Below, in pieces: positions 17,294 through 26,875 of a stretch of 53,662 nt of DNA (within the stretch, counting starts at the first letter, position 1; each line of letters starts with the position of its first letter). This stretch comes from an uncultured Aquimarina sp. (lineage in GTDB: Bacteria > Bacteroidota > Bacteroidia > Flavobacteriales > Flavobacteriaceae): NCBI GenBank assembly GCA_947496555.1, contig CANMDH010000037.1:1-53662 (forward strand), written 5' to 3'. Both the position numbers and the translations under genes were made by a program. The notes below the pieces were generated by a model, which saw only the letters and a program-made list of their open reading frames with translations, searched no databases and was not told the DNA's origin.

Positions 17294-20200
17294 GTTCTTC
17301 TTTTTGTTCTTTTATAGCGCGTTCTACCTCTTCTTTTGTGATTTTATTTCCGGTGATTAACCATTTGGTTCCTACTTTAAAGTTATTGCTAAATGATAGA
17401 AACAGTGGCAACATTAATAATGTAAGTACAGTAGCAAATCCAATACCATAGGCAATCGAAATTGCCATAGGTTTCAAAAATTGTGCTTGCCTGCTTTTTT
17501 CTAATAATAAAGGGGCCAATCCGGCAATAGTAGTTAAAGAAGTTAGAAATATAGCTCTAAAACGTGATCGCCCTGCTTCGTATAATGCATTGTTAAAGGT
17601 AAGACCTTGCCTAAGATAGCTGTTAAACTTCTCGATAAGTACCAATCCGTCATTTACCATAATACCAATTAATGCAATAATTCCTAAAGCCGATAAAATA
17701 TTTACAGAGAAACCATGTATAAAATGTCCCCATGCCACTGCTGTTAAACTAAATGGTATAAGCAATAACAATAATAATGGTTGGCTATAACTTCTAAAAG
17801 TGAAAGCAATGGTAATATAAATCAAGAAAAATACGATTGGAAAAACAACTCCTGCTGATTTTGATATTTTTGAAGCCTCTCGATTTTGTCCTTCAAAAGA
17901 AGCAGTAATCGTAGGGTATTTGGCTTGTAGCTCGGGCATTACAATTTCTCGAATCTCATTCAGAATATCGGTGGCGCTTTGACTTGGATCTTTTAGGTCT
18001 GAAGAAATCTGGATCTCTCTTTGCCCCTCTAGGTGATTAATGGCTACATCTCCTCGTACTATAGTGTAATTTGCAATCTCTTTTAAGGGAATCCGATTTC
18101 CTGTAGGAGTTACAATGCGCATTTCGTCGAGATCATTTATCGAAGACCTATTCTCACGATCATAACGCACCCAAACCCTAATTTCGTCCTGTCCTCTCTG
18201 AAAACGTTGCGCCTGTACACCAAAAAAACCTGCTCGTACCTGATTCATGACACTACGTAAATCAAGGCCTAACAAATAGGCGTTTTCCTTAAGCTCTAGC
18301 CGTATTTCTTTAATTCCTGCAGGATCATTGTCGGCAACATTTTTTAACCTGGGATCATCCTCTAAAATCTTTTTCAGCTCTACTTTTGCTGCTTTTAACT
18401 CTTGGATGTTATTACTAAGTAAAGAAACTGAAACAGGGCTACCGCCAAAATTTCCTCCAGATCCAAAAATAAGTCGTTCTGTACCAAAAACAGGCCCTAC
18501 TTTTTCGCGTAGGCGGTTGGCTACAAGTGCAGAATTAACTACATCTGGGCGCTCTTCTCCAGGCAGAAGGTTAATGCTTAAAGAAGCATCAGACGAAGAA
18601 TTTATGTTTTTTATAATATTCACAAAAAGCTCTTTTCCTTCGTATTCTTCATCTTTCAAAAGCTCGTTGGTCAACTCTTTGTTAACTATCCATGCTTTTT
18701 CTTCAATAAATGAAATAATAGAGTCTGTTACCTTTTCATTAGTTCCGTTAGGCATTCCTAAATCAACAGAAACAGTATCACTGGCTATCCGGGGGAAAAG
18801 TGTTACTCCTATGATACCTCCACCTATAGATCCTATGGTTAGAATAAGTGCAGCGGCAAAAATCCCAAATGTTAAAACTTTGTTTCGTATCGTAAATAAT
18901 AATGCCGGGCTGTACATCTTGTCACGAAGCCATCGCATAATTTTGTCTCCAAACTGATTTATAACTCTCATTTTTGAGAAAAAGTTGGCAATCCCTTTTT
19001 TGGGTGTATTATCTTTTGGCTTTAATGCTTTTGAATGCGCCAAATGCGCAGGAAGAATAATCAATGCTTCGACTAGCGAAACTACTAAAGTTAGAATAAC
19101 AATGGTTGAAACTTCTCCAAAAAACTCTCCGATTCTTCCGTCTAAAAACAAAAAGGTCGAAAATGCCAAAACGGTAGTCAAAATTGCTGAAACAATGGGA
19201 GGGATCACCTCCATAGTACCATCAATAGCTGCCTGAACAGGGCTTTTACCTTTTTCGTAATGTTGATAAATATTTTCTGCGATTACAATCCCGTCATCTA
19301 CCAGAATCCCAATCACGATGATCATCCCAAATAATGACAGCACATTAATTGTAACATCAAATTGCCCTGCAAAAATGAACATTCCCAGAAAGGCTACAGG
19401 TAATCCGAAAGCAACCCAAAAAGCTAAACGTGTATTTAAAAATAACGAAAGAAAGGCAAGCACCAGAATCATTCCGATAATTGCATTTTCGGTAAGTAGG
19501 GCCGTACGCTGATTTAAAGTGATTGATAAATCTCGCACCACATTAAGCTGAACATTATTATATTTCTGGTTAAAGTCTTCTATATATTCTTTTACCTTAT
19601 CTGCCGAAGAAATTAAGTCTTCATTATTAGTACTGGTAACCGTAACATTTACTGAAAGATCATCATTAAAATAAGAGGCATTTGGAGTCTCTGAGAAGCG
19701 ATCTCTCACTTTTGCTACATCTTTAAGCCTAATCGTTTTACCGGTTGCATCTGCTTTTATTATAAGATTCGATAGTTCGTCGCCATAATACGATCGATTA
19801 TTGGCCCGAATCAGGTATTCTTCTGCATCAGTTTTAATATTTCCTCCGGTTACCAGAATATTGGCATTACTTACCGCTTGAGAAACTTCGTTAAAAGTAA
19901 GATTGTACGCCAATAGATTATTTTCATCGACCGCTATTTCTATTTCCTCCTCAGGATATCCAGTAATGCTTATTTGCGAAATCCCATCAATGGTACGCAG
20001 ATCATTCTCAATCTGCCTTCCTATTTGTTTTAAAGTAGCTAGCGGAATATCACTACCACTCACGGCAAAATTAATGGTTTGCCTTACTTCTTCTCGTTTT
20101 CCTACTACCAGCGGTTCCATTCCTACCGGAAATGAAGGTACTCGATCTACTGCGTTCTTGACTTCCAATAGCATGAAATCTATATCTTCATCTTTGGTTA

Positions 20201-20486
20201 TCTCTACAGTAATAGTTCCGCTATTTTCTCTAGAAGTCGAGGTCACACGATCAACGCCTTCGAGACCTTTAAGATTATCCTCGATCTTAAGAACAACTCC
20301 TTCTTCTATTTCCTGGGGAGAAGCACCCGGATACGTTACATTTATATTTATGGTCTTAGAATCTACCAATGGAAAAAATGAAGATTTTAATGATAATGCC
20401 CCAACAATACCAAAAACAAAAAATGCAATGACAATTACATTAACTGCTACATGATATTTGATAAAATATGCAATTACCTTTCTCAT
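17265..20486 (-). CDS. RND efflux permease (AcrB/MexF-like)
   Basis: The 1073-aa inner-membrane pump has the two-fold RND layout of 12 helices and two large periplasmic loops. The proton-relay acidic pair is visible in TM4 (IVIGILVDDGIVIAEN, about residue 400), and the matching second-half segment is GIMVNDGLVLIEKFN. It belongs to the hydrophobe/amphiphile group by length and sequence and should expel toxic compounds using the proton gradient. The gene overlaps the adaptor stop by 4 bp (ATGA) and the channel start by 29 bp. The substrate is unknown. Confidence 0.93.
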   Translation of the reverse strand: MRKVIAYFIKYHVAVNVIVIAFFVFGIVGALSLKSSFFPLVDSKTININVTYPGASPQEIEEGVVLKIEDNLKGLEGVDRVTSTSRENSGTITVEITKDEDIDFMLLEVKNAVDRVPSFPVGMEPLVVGKREEVRQTINFAVSGSDIPLATLKQIGRQIENDLRTIDGISQISITGYPEEEIEIAVDENNLLAYNLTFNEVSQAVSNANILVTGGNIKTDAEEYLIRANNRSYYGDELSNLIIKADATGKTIRLKDVAKVRDRFSETPNASYFNDDLSVNVTVTSTNNEDLISSADKVKEYIEDFNQKYNNVQLNVVRDLSITLNQRTALLTENAIIGMILVLAFLSLFLNTRLAFWVAFGLPVAFLGMFIFAGQFDVTINVLSLFGMIIVIGILVDDGIVIAENIYQHYEKGKSPVQAAIDGTMEVIPPIVSAILTTVLAFSTFLFLDGRIGEFFGEVSTIVILTLVVSLVEALIILPAHLAHSKALKPKDNTPKKGIANFFSKMRVINQFGDKIMRWLRDKMYSPALLFTIRNKVLTFGIFAAALILTIGSIGGGIIGVTLFPRIASDTVSVDLGMPNGTNEKVTDSIISFIEEKAWIVNKELTNELLKDEEYEGKELFVNIIKNINSSSDASLSINLLPGEERPDVVNSALVANRLREKVGPVFGTERLIFGSGGNFGGSPVSVSLLSNNIQELKAAKVELKKILEDDPRLKNVADNDPAGIKEIRLELKENAYLLGLDLRSVMNQVRAGFFGVQAQRFQRGQDEIRVWVRYDRENRSSINDLDEMRIVTPTGNRIPLKEIANYTIVRGDVAINHLEGQREIQISSDLKDPSQSATDILNEIREIVMPELQAKYPTITASFEGQNREASKISKSAGVVFPIVFFLIYITIAFTFRSYSQPLLLLLLIPFSLTAVAWGHFIHGFSVNILSALGIIALIGIMVNDGLVLIEKFNSYLRQGLTFNNALYEAGRSRFRAIFLTSLTTIAGLAPLLLEKSRQAQFLKPMAISIAYGIGFATVLTLLMLPLFLSFSNNFKVGTKWLITGNKITKEEVERAIKEQKEEHEQQPELQV

Positions 20487-21640
20487 TGTTCTACTGCATT
20501 ACGATTAGTATCTTTTGGCGATCGACTTTTTTTTGTTCCGTAAACCGAAACCAACATACCGGCATACGCGCCAGGAACACTTTTTGACAGAATAATTGTT
20601 TGATCTGGCACTCCTTTTAGCACTACTTTTTTATCTGAAAAATATACTGGACTAACATCAACTACATCCAAAATACTATCCCTCACTACAAAAATCCTAT
20701 TTCCTTCCTGAAGCAAACTTCGGTCTATTTCGATGGCATTTTCTTCTTTCTTGGCATCCAGATTTGCTTCAAGGTACATTCCTTCTTTTAAAGAAGGTTC
20801 TTTCACCTCGATAAAAGCAGTTATGGTTTGTGTAGCCTGATCTACCCTGCCATTAATTCTTGTAACCACACCGGTAAATGTTTTAGTTTTATTGAGGTTA
20901 GAAAGCGCTACCGATTTCCCTACTTTTAAAAGGTCTCCATATTCCTTACTTATAGCAACTTCCATTTCATAAACATCGGTATCGATATATTCTCCTAATT
21001 TTTGTCCTTGACGTATTAGAGTACCTTCGTTTACCAAAGCTTCGGTAAGAACACCATCAAAAGGAGCAGAAATAGTATACTTTGCAAGACGCTGTTCTAA
21101 ATTCTTTACATTATAATAAGAGGTATAAATATTTCTTCCGGTAATGAAATACTTCTCTTTTTCTGACGTGGTTTCCGGGAGTTTTGGTGTAGCTTTATTC
21201 ATATCAAAACTACTTAGATACAATTGCCACTTATCATAAATTTCAGGATAATCTAATCGTAGATCAGGCATTATAGCGGTAATCTGATTATATAGATTGC
21301 TCTTTGCAGATTGTACACTTGCATAATATTCTGAAGCATCTATTCTAATAAGGGACTGTCCTTTTTGATATGTTTGTCCGGTTTTAAAAAGCTTGGCTCC
21401 TCCTCTAAAAATTCCTTGAACTTCGGCATACAGTTCTAATTTTCTCTTTGCTGTAAGGTTTCCATTTGCTGAAATCCTGATAGGGATAGTCCCATTTGTA
21501 ATAGTATCAACAAAAACAGTTTTTATTACTTTGGCCGGTCTTGGTTTAGGCCTGGTTTTACTATCAATAATCTTCCTGGCAAAAAAAATAGCTCCGACGA
21601 TTAGTAACAATCCAAGGATAGAAAGTATTATATTTCTCAT
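20483..21640 (-). CDS. RND efflux periplasmic adaptor (membrane fusion protein)
   Basis: The 385-aa protein has an N-terminal membrane anchor (about residues 2-22). A split lipoyl/barrel-sandwich domain flanks a helical hairpin (GNLTAKRKLELYAEVQG..., then YTISAPFDGVLTEALVNEGTLIRQGQKLGEY near residues 192-222), and a beta-barrel domain follows (VGKSVALSNLNKTKTFTGVVTRINGRVD). It links the pump to the TolC-type channel. It is the first gene of the adaptor-permease-channel-CPXCG operon and lies 170 bp after marR, with a hairpin terminator between. Confidence 0.92.
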   Translation of the reverse strand: MRNIILSILGLLLIVGAIFFARKIIDSKTRPKPRPAKVIKTVFVDTITNGTIPIRISANGNLTAKRKLELYAEVQGIFRGGAKLFKTGQTYQKGQSLIRIDASEYYASVQSAKSNLYNQITAIMPDLRLDYPEIYDKWQLYLSSFDMNKATPKLPETTSEKEKYFITGRNIYTSYYNVKNLEQRLAKYTISAPFDGVLTEALVNEGTLIRQGQKLGEYIDTDVYEMEVAISKEYGDLLKVGKSVALSNLNKTKTFTGVVTRINGRVDQATQTITAFIEVKEPSLKEGMYLEANLDAKKEENAIEIDRSLLQEGNRIFVVRDSILDVVDVSPVYFSDKKVVLKGVPDQTIILSKSVPGAYAGMLVSVYGTKKSRSPKDTNRNAVEQ

Positions 21641-21762
21641 ACAAGCAATTTTGTTTAAGCTTTATCCTACAAAAGCTACACAAAACTATCAACAACAGGG
21701 CTAGGTTGCAGTTAAAGAACTCATAAAAATTAACATATCTATTTACTAATATACCAAAACAA

Positions 21763-21791
21763 AAAAAACATCTACAAAGCAGATGTTTTTT
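21763..21791 (-). terminator. Terminator between marR and the efflux operon
   Basis: The 11-bp stem AAAAAACATCT / AGATGTTTTTT has a 7-base loop, and T-rich DNA follows on the minus strand. It should end most marR transcripts before the adaptor gene. Confidence 0.75.
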
Positions 21792-21810
21792 ACGATAAAA
21801 TTTATTGTGA

Positions 21811-22269
21811 TTATTCTTCAGCAATATCGGCAATCTTCGTCTTAATCTTTTTAAGCGTGTTAATTAAAGTTTCGATCTCTTCTTCGCTAAGACTTTCTTG
21901 TACCGCAGGAATTAGATCGTACATAATAGGCTGAACTTTTTGTATTACTTCTTTACCATGATCTGTCAAGAAAATACGGTTAACTCGTCTATCATTTTCA
22001 TCACTCTTTCGTTCTACCAAATTTTTACTTTCCATGGTATTTACCAATCTAGTCATCGAAGTTTTGTCTCTGTGCGTGATAAAGGCCAAATCATTTTGTG
22101 GTTGCCCATCATTTACATGTAATCTTTTTAATACGCTCCACTGCTCTTTAGAAAGGTCCAATCCATTTTGACGAAATGCTTTTTGAACCAAAAATCCAAA
22201 ATCGTAGTGAATCTTACCAACCCAAGATAGTGCATGGGCATTTAAATCGATGGCTTTTGTATTATTCAT
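21811..22269 (-). CDS. MarR family transcriptional regulator
   Basis: The 152-aa protein has the winged-helix MarR domain: LSKEQWSVLKRLHVNDGQPQNDLAFITHRDKTSMTRLVNTMESKNLVERKSDENDRRVNRIFLTDHGKEV, with the recognition helix near residues 67-80 and the DDRR-like wing at DENDRR. It is encoded directly upstream of the efflux operon in the same direction, the usual place for a local repressor. A palindromic site lies in its promoter (22316-22333). Likely a ligand-responsive repressor of itself and of the pump. Confidence 0.92.
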   Translation of the reverse strand: MNNTKAIDLNAHALSWVGKIHYDFGFLVQKAFRQNGLDLSKEQWSVLKRLHVNDGQPQNDLAFITHRDKTSMTRLVNTMESKNLVERKSDENDRRVNRIFLTDHGKEVIQKVQPIMYDLIPAVQESLSEEEIETLINTLKKIKTKIADIAEE

Positions 22270-22295
22270 AAATACTGTTATTTAATTTTCAGGTA

Positions 22296-22333
22296 CAAAA
22301 ATATCTATAAAAATCTAGTTGTACTTGCAACTA
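22296..22333 (-). promoter_or_regulatory. marR promoter with MarR-type operator
   Basis: A perfect -7 box TATTTTTG (complement of 22296-22303) lies 26 bp upstream of the ATG. Just upstream is the inverted repeat TAGTTG-N6-CAACTA (22316-22333), an 18-bp site of the size MarR dimers bind, placed between the -7 box and the -33 region. Autorepression is inferred. Confidence 0.65.
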
Positions 22334-22491
22334 ACGATAAAAATATCACAAAAGTATAGTGAGGTTTCTAACTTAACTTTAAGGTAACAAATTATTATTT
22401 CAGAAATCTTTAATCAAAGTATTTCACTATTAAAAATATTCTAATTTGAGATGTATATTATCATTAATCCGTTAAAAAAAGCACGCACACT

Positions 22492-24438
22492 TTATGTATT
22501 TGCAATAGTATCAATTTCTTCCTGTAAGACTTCCCAATTTTCCATCAAAGATGCTAATTCGTCTTTTTTTGCTTGATACGAATCGAAAAAGTTAGGTTGT
22601 GCTATGGTTTGATCATAATTTATAGCCAATTCTGTATCTATTTCTTTGATTTCCCTTTCGAGTTTATTGATTTTGGACTCTATATTACTAAGCTTATTAT
22701 TCAGGGATTTAAGCTTTTTCTGATTCTCATAGGATTGTTTTGCGGTTTCTTTTGTTTCTGAAACCTGCTTTACTTGTTTATCCTTTTTCTCGATATCCCT
22801 AAGATCATTTATTCTTCGCTCTTCCAAATAGAAATTTATATCCCCAAGATATTCTTTGATCTTTTTATTTTTAAACTCATATACCGTATTACTCAACCCT
22901 TGTAAAAAATCTCTATCATGTGATATCAGGATAAGCGTTCCTTCAAAGTTTTTCAGGGCTTCTTTCAGTACATTTTTGGATTTTATGTCTAAGTGGTTCG
23001 TAGGCTCATCCATTACCAACACATTAAACGGTTGTAACAGCATTTTACACAATGCCAACCTATTACGCTCTCCACCAGAAAGCACTTTAACCTTTTTATC
23101 AACCTCGTCTCCTCTAAACAAAAATGCGCCCAACATATCACGAACTTTGCTTCGTGTTTTTTCATCGGCTGCATTGATCATGGTATCGTGAATAGTTAAC
23201 TCTCCATCCAGGTATTCAGACTGATTTTGGGCAAAATATCCGATCTGTACATTATGACCTAGTTTAAATTTACCTTCATGGGGTATTTCATTTACTATAA
23301 TTTTTGCTAACGTAGATTTACCTTGACCGTTTTGGCCCACAAATGCTATTTTGGATCCACGTTCTACCAGTAAATCAATATCTTTTAAAACTTTTTTTTC
23401 TCCGTAACATTTCCCAACTTCTTCTGCCTCAATAACCACTTTTCCCGGTTGGATACTTACAGGAAAAGTAATATTCATAACGGCATTATCATCTTCGTCA
23501 ACCTCAATTCTATCAATTCTATCCAATTTTTTGATCAATGATTGCGCCATAGAGGCCTTAGAAGCTTTGGCTCTAAACTTCTCTATTAATTTTTCAGTCT
23601 GCTCGATCTGTTTGGATTGATTTTTTTGCGTTGCCAGTTGTTGTTCTCTGATTTCTTTACGCAATACGAGGTATTTCGAATACGGCTTATTATAATCATA
23701 AATACGTCCTAATGAAATCTCGATGGTTCTGTTGGTCACATTATCCAAAAACATTTTATCATGTGAAACAATAACCACTACCCCTGGATATGTTTTGAGG
23801 AAATTCTCTAACCAGATAATTGATTCGATATCCAAATGGTTTGTAGGCTCATCAAGCAATAGAATATCATTATTCTGTAATAAAAGCTTGGCAAGCTCTA
23901 TTCGCATGCGCCATCCTCCAGAAAATGTATCGGTTAATCGATTAAAATCGTCTCTAGCAAATCCCAGACCTTGTAACACTCTTTCAGTCTCGCCTTGATA
24001 GTTATACCCTCCTATGATCTCATATTGATGTGTATGGTCGCTTAAATCGGTAATTAACTGATTATAACTTTTGCTTTCATAATCAGTACGCTCGGCAAGT
24101 TGTTTATTAATTACATCTATTTCAAGCTCAATCTTTTTGATTTCAGTAAAGGCTTGATACGCTTCTTCTAATACAGTTCGCCCCTGCACGAAATCAATAT
24201 CTTGTTTTAAAAAACCTATTTTCACCTCTTTATCCATAGCTATTTGCCCTGAATCCGGCTCTTGCTCTTTGGATAAAATTTTTAGCATTGTAGACTTCCC
24301 AGCTCCATTTTTCCCAACCAATCCTACTCGATCTCCGGCAGTAAGCATAAAGCTTATTTCCTCAAAAAGATATTCTCCCCCGAATGAAATCGATAAGTTA
24401 TGTATGTTTAACATCTGCTTTTGAATATTTTTGTGCAA
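22492..24438 (-). CDS. ABC-F family ATPase (Uup/EttA-like)
   Basis: The 648-aa protein has two ABC nucleotide-binding domains and no membrane segments. Domain 1 has Walker A GLVGKNGAGKST near residue 39, the signature FSGGWRMR, and DEPTNHLD. The linker is charged. Domain 2 has FVGQNGQGKST near residue 365, LSGGERNR and DEPTNHLD. The C-terminal about 100 residues form a coiled coil (KKLKSLNNKLSNIESKINKLE), as in Uup. Such proteins act on ribosomes or nucleic acids rather than transport. The ATG at 24438 is 35 bp from the divergent DUF983 gene, so their promoters overlap. Some relatives give antibiotic resistance, but this has housekeeping features. Confidence 0.92.
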   Translation of the reverse strand: MHKNIQKQMLNIHNLSISFGGEYLFEEISFMLTAGDRVGLVGKNGAGKSTMLKILSKEQEPDSGQIAMDKEVKIGFLKQDIDFVQGRTVLEEAYQAFTEIKKIELEIDVINKQLAERTDYESKSYNQLITDLSDHTHQYEIIGGYNYQGETERVLQGLGFARDDFNRLTDTFSGGWRMRIELAKLLLQNNDILLLDEPTNHLDIESIIWLENFLKTYPGVVVIVSHDKMFLDNVTNRTIEISLGRIYDYNKPYSKYLVLRKEIREQQLATQKNQSKQIEQTEKLIEKFRAKASKASMAQSLIKKLDRIDRIEVDEDDNAVMNITFPVSIQPGKVVIEAEEVGKCYGEKKVLKDIDLLVERGSKIAFVGQNGQGKSTLAKIIVNEIPHEGKFKLGHNVQIGYFAQNQSEYLDGELTIHDTMINAADEKTRSKVRDMLGAFLFRGDEVDKKVKVLSGGERNRLALCKMLLQPFNVLVMDEPTNHLDIKSKNVLKEALKNFEGTLILISHDRDFLQGLSNTVYEFKNKKIKEYLGDINFYLEERRINDLRDIEKKDKQVKQVSETKETAKQSYENQKKLKSLNNKLSNIESKINKLEREIKEIDTELAINYDQTIAQPNFFDSYQAKKDELASLMENWEVLQEEIDTIANT

Positions 24439-24453
24439 AGATGATTAAATTTG
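24421..24453 (+). promoter_or_regulatory. Promoter of the DUF983 gene
   Basis: TTG at 24421-24423 and a perfect TAAATTTG box at 24446-24453 are separated by 22 bp, 20 bp before the ATG. It overlaps the start of the divergent ABC-F gene, so the two genes compete for or share the region. Confidence 0.6.
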
Positions 24454-24473
24454 TGTTAGCATAAAAATCACAA

Positions 24474-24860
24474 ATGAACTTATTAAAAGGGACTAAAATT
24501 TATAGCATTCTAACGGGTTCCTGCCCGGTTTGCCAACATGAAAGTATGTACAAAGGATCTAATCCTTACAAAATAGGGGAGACTCTTAAAATGAACGAAC
24601 GATGTAGCCATTGCGATACAAAATATAAAATAGAACCTTCTTTCTTTTACGGCGCCATGTATGTGAGCTATGCAGTAGGAATTGCTTTTGCAGTAGCCGC
24701 TTTTGTGATTGCTAATCTTATTTTTAAATTAGGTTTATTAAGTACTTTCTTATCTATTGTAATTACGCTGGTCACATTTCTTCCAGTGATTTTACGGTTA
24801 TCCAGAAATATATGGATCAATATTTTTATGCACTATAATAAGGAAAAGAGTTTATCTTAG
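24474..24860 (+). CDS. DUF983 domain membrane protein
   Basis: The 128-aa protein has two zinc-ribbon-like cysteine pairs, CPVC (residues 18-21) and CSHC (residues 41-44), followed by two membrane helices at about residues 60-80 and 85-105. This is the DUF983 layout. Its function is unknown, although relatives in other phyla lie near cytochrome oxidase genes. Its stop overlaps the stop of the convergent FAD oxidoreductase by 9 bp. Confidence 0.85.
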   Translation: MNLLKGTKIYSILTGSCPVCQHESMYKGSNPYKIGETLKMNERCSHCDTKYKIEPSFFYGAMYVSYAVGIAFAVAAFVIANLIFKLGLLSTFLSIVITLVTFLPVILRLSRNIWINIFMHYNKEKSLS

Positions 24861-25898
24861 TTTCTCAAAGCGTGTGATATCAACTTCTTTTTCTAAAGGA
24901 ATTTTATTTTCGATATAGTTATATAAATGTTCTGCAATGGTGGGCCCTATTAATATTCCTCTACTACCTAGTCCGTTAAGAATATGAACATTTTGATGAT
25001 CCGGATGCGTTCCTACCAAAGGTCTTCGATCTTGTACCGTAGGTCTAATGCCTGCTACCTGATCTATTACCTCATATTCGGTTTTCAAAAAGCTTTCCAA
25101 TTTTTCTTTTATTTCTTTTTTTGCCTGCTCTGTTGTATCAGGTAACTTATCCTGATTGTTATAGGTTGCTCCTATTTTATAGGTATTATTTCCTAAAGGA
25201 ATTATGAAAATTGAAGATTTTATTGCTTCCTCTAATTTTAATGTTTCAGATCTGATAATGATGTATTCACCCTTATTACCAAGTAACGGTAAATAATTGA
25301 AAAAAGGATTGTTTTTAACACCAAAACCTTCTGTAAAAAGAATATGCTTGGCTTTTATATTTTTATATTCTACAAAACCATCACTACTATTTAATTTATG
25401 GTGATCAAAAGATTCACTAATTAGACATTTTTTTTTATCAAGATATTGCAAATAAGAAAACAACATCTTTTTAATATCTACTCGCCCAGTATGTTTTACC
25501 CTTCCAAAATGATAGGGAATATCGAGGGATTTATTTGTGTTCTGAAGTAATTCTGGTAAAAGAAATTGATCTAATATTGGCTTATCGCAAGCTTCAAACC
25601 ACATGTTTTGTTCTTCAATCGAATTAAATCGTCTTAATATAGGTAGCTCTGTTATCAACGATTCCTGAAGTTTAGCTTCGATTTTTCTGTAAAATGGAAT
25701 AGCCTTTTGTATCTGTTCTAACGCACTCCATGCAGGGGTAAAACGTTTTAAAATTACCGGGTTATACAGTCCACCAGCGACTCGCGAAGATTTTTGAGAG
25801 TAATTCTCAAAAACAAGATATGATTTATCATTGTCCTCTAGTTGTTTTGCGAAAGACAACCCAGCAAGCCCAAATCCTACTATTATATAATCTAACAT
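24852..25898 (-). CDS. FAD-dependent oxidoreductase (DAO family)
   Basis: The 348-aa protein starts with a Rossmann dinucleotide fold (DYIIVGFGLAGLSFAKQL, GxGxxG at residues 8-13). It ends with the second FAD contact region of the D-amino-acid oxidase-like family (VAGIRPTVQDRRPLVGTHPDHQNVHILNGLGSRGILIGPTIAEHLY). The substrate is unknown, probably an amine or amino acid. It is a single gene followed by the convergent DUF983 gene and preceded by a terminator. Confidence 0.88.
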   Translation of the reverse strand: MLDYIIVGFGLAGLSFAKQLEDNDKSYLVFENYSQKSSRVAGGLYNPVILKRFTPAWSALEQIQKAIPFYRKIEAKLQESLITELPILRRFNSIEEQNMWFEACDKPILDQFLLPELLQNTNKSLDIPYHFGRVKHTGRVDIKKMLFSYLQYLDKKKCLISESFDHHKLNSSDGFVEYKNIKAKHILFTEGFGVKNNPFFNYLPLLGNKGEYIIIRSETLKLEEAIKSSIFIIPLGNNTYKIGATYNNQDKLPDTTEQAKKEIKEKLESFLKTEYEVIDQVAGIRPTVQDRRPLVGTHPDHQNVHILNGLGSRGILIGPTIAEHLYNYIENKIPLEKEVDITRFEKLR

Positions 25899-25912
25899 AG
25901 TTCAAAAATAAC

Positions 25913-25940
25913 AAAACGCCCAACTAAAGTTGGGCGTTTT
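25913..25940. terminator. Bidirectional terminator after gldN
   Basis: A near-perfect stem, AAAACGCCCAACT / AGTTGGGCGTTTT with a 2-base gap, has A-runs before and T-runs after it on both strands. It lies 31 bp after the gldN stop and ends the gliding operon. Confidence 0.85.
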
Positions 25941-25970
25941 ATAGTATTACTTATTTAGATATATAAGAAT

Positions 25971-26861
25971 TTAGTAACTCCACATATCCATTTCAAAATT
26001 TCGAATGCTTTCTTTAATTCTTTCACTTTCCAGAAGTTGCATCAAGGCATTATCAACGATATAATCTTTTATCTCGCGGTCACCCTGTTCATTATCTTCT
26101 TTATAAATCATAGAATTAAATCGTCTTGCGTTAAGAATATGATCAAGTGTAAATGGCATCGATGTATTTCTTCTGTTAAATGCTGAAGCATTGTGAAGAA
26201 TTTCTCTCACGTCCTGATACCATACCCAAAACAATGCTACCATATCTGGCTCATCATCATCGATAAAGTTTACATCTGGAGCTACAGGTGCTATCCCAAG
26301 CAATCTGTATCTTAATTCTCCTTGACGCTTATCAAAATACCAATACCCTCTGATCTTATACTCTGCAATATCTGCTGATGAAATATCCCTTCTATTTATA
26401 TATTGAGGGTCTACTGTTTCACCTGCGTTATATTGCTCATATCCTAAATCTGTAGTATCTATCTTAGACATTGTAGATTGAAGATCTTCGAAAGTACGTG
26501 TTTCTGTAAAATATGAATCTGAATAAATATTCTTGATCTTCCCGCTTCTGATGTTTGCAACCAATACATCATATAATGAACGACGATTTACACCAATGTT
26601 ATTTGTATCAATAGGATAATACAATGGGAAATTTATACGTTCATCAAGATCAATAGTCTCCCAGGTAGTTTTAGCCCACAAAACATCACGTTTATCCACA
26701 TAAGCATACTCGAGAGGGTGATCATTATCATACATGATTTGTTCTTGTGTCTTCTTACCAATATCATCAGGCTGATCGGCGTTCAAAACGTTGATTTGCC
26801 CGTATGAAATGATCGAAACGAATAGACCTAAAACGGTTAATACAAAATTTCTCAAATTCAT
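25971..26861 (-). CDS. gldN: Gliding motility / T9SS protein GldN
   Basis: The 296-aa periplasmic protein has a signal peptide (about residues 1-22, ending SYGQ). The body is the GldN/PorN family: DPQYINRRDISSADIAEYKIRGYWYFDKRQGELRYRLLGIAPVAPDV and ALFWVWYQDVREILHNASAFNRRNTSMPFTLDHILNARRFNSMIYKE. GldN forms, with the lipoprotein GldK, the periplasmic ring of the type IX secretion system. It is the last gene of gldKLMN, 15 bp after gldM. Confidence 0.95.
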   Translation of the reverse strand: MNLRNFVLTVLGLFVSIISYGQINVLNADQPDDIGKKTQEQIMYDNDHPLEYAYVDKRDVLWAKTTWETIDLDERINFPLYYPIDTNNIGVNRRSLYDVLVANIRSGKIKNIYSDSYFTETRTFEDLQSTMSKIDTTDLGYEQYNAGETVDPQYINRRDISSADIAEYKIRGYWYFDKRQGELRYRLLGIAPVAPDVNFIDDDEPDMVALFWVWYQDVREILHNASAFNRRNTSMPFTLDHILNARRFNSMIYKEDNEQGDREIKDYIVDNALMQLLESERIKESIRNFEMDMWSY

Positions 26862-26875
26862 AACTAAATAAGTTT

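Noticed and set aside
18328-18957. 209-codon open frame opposite the RND permease
   Set aside because: It is antisense to a clear conserved gene and its sequence is Ser-rich low-complexity, as expected of a shadow frame.
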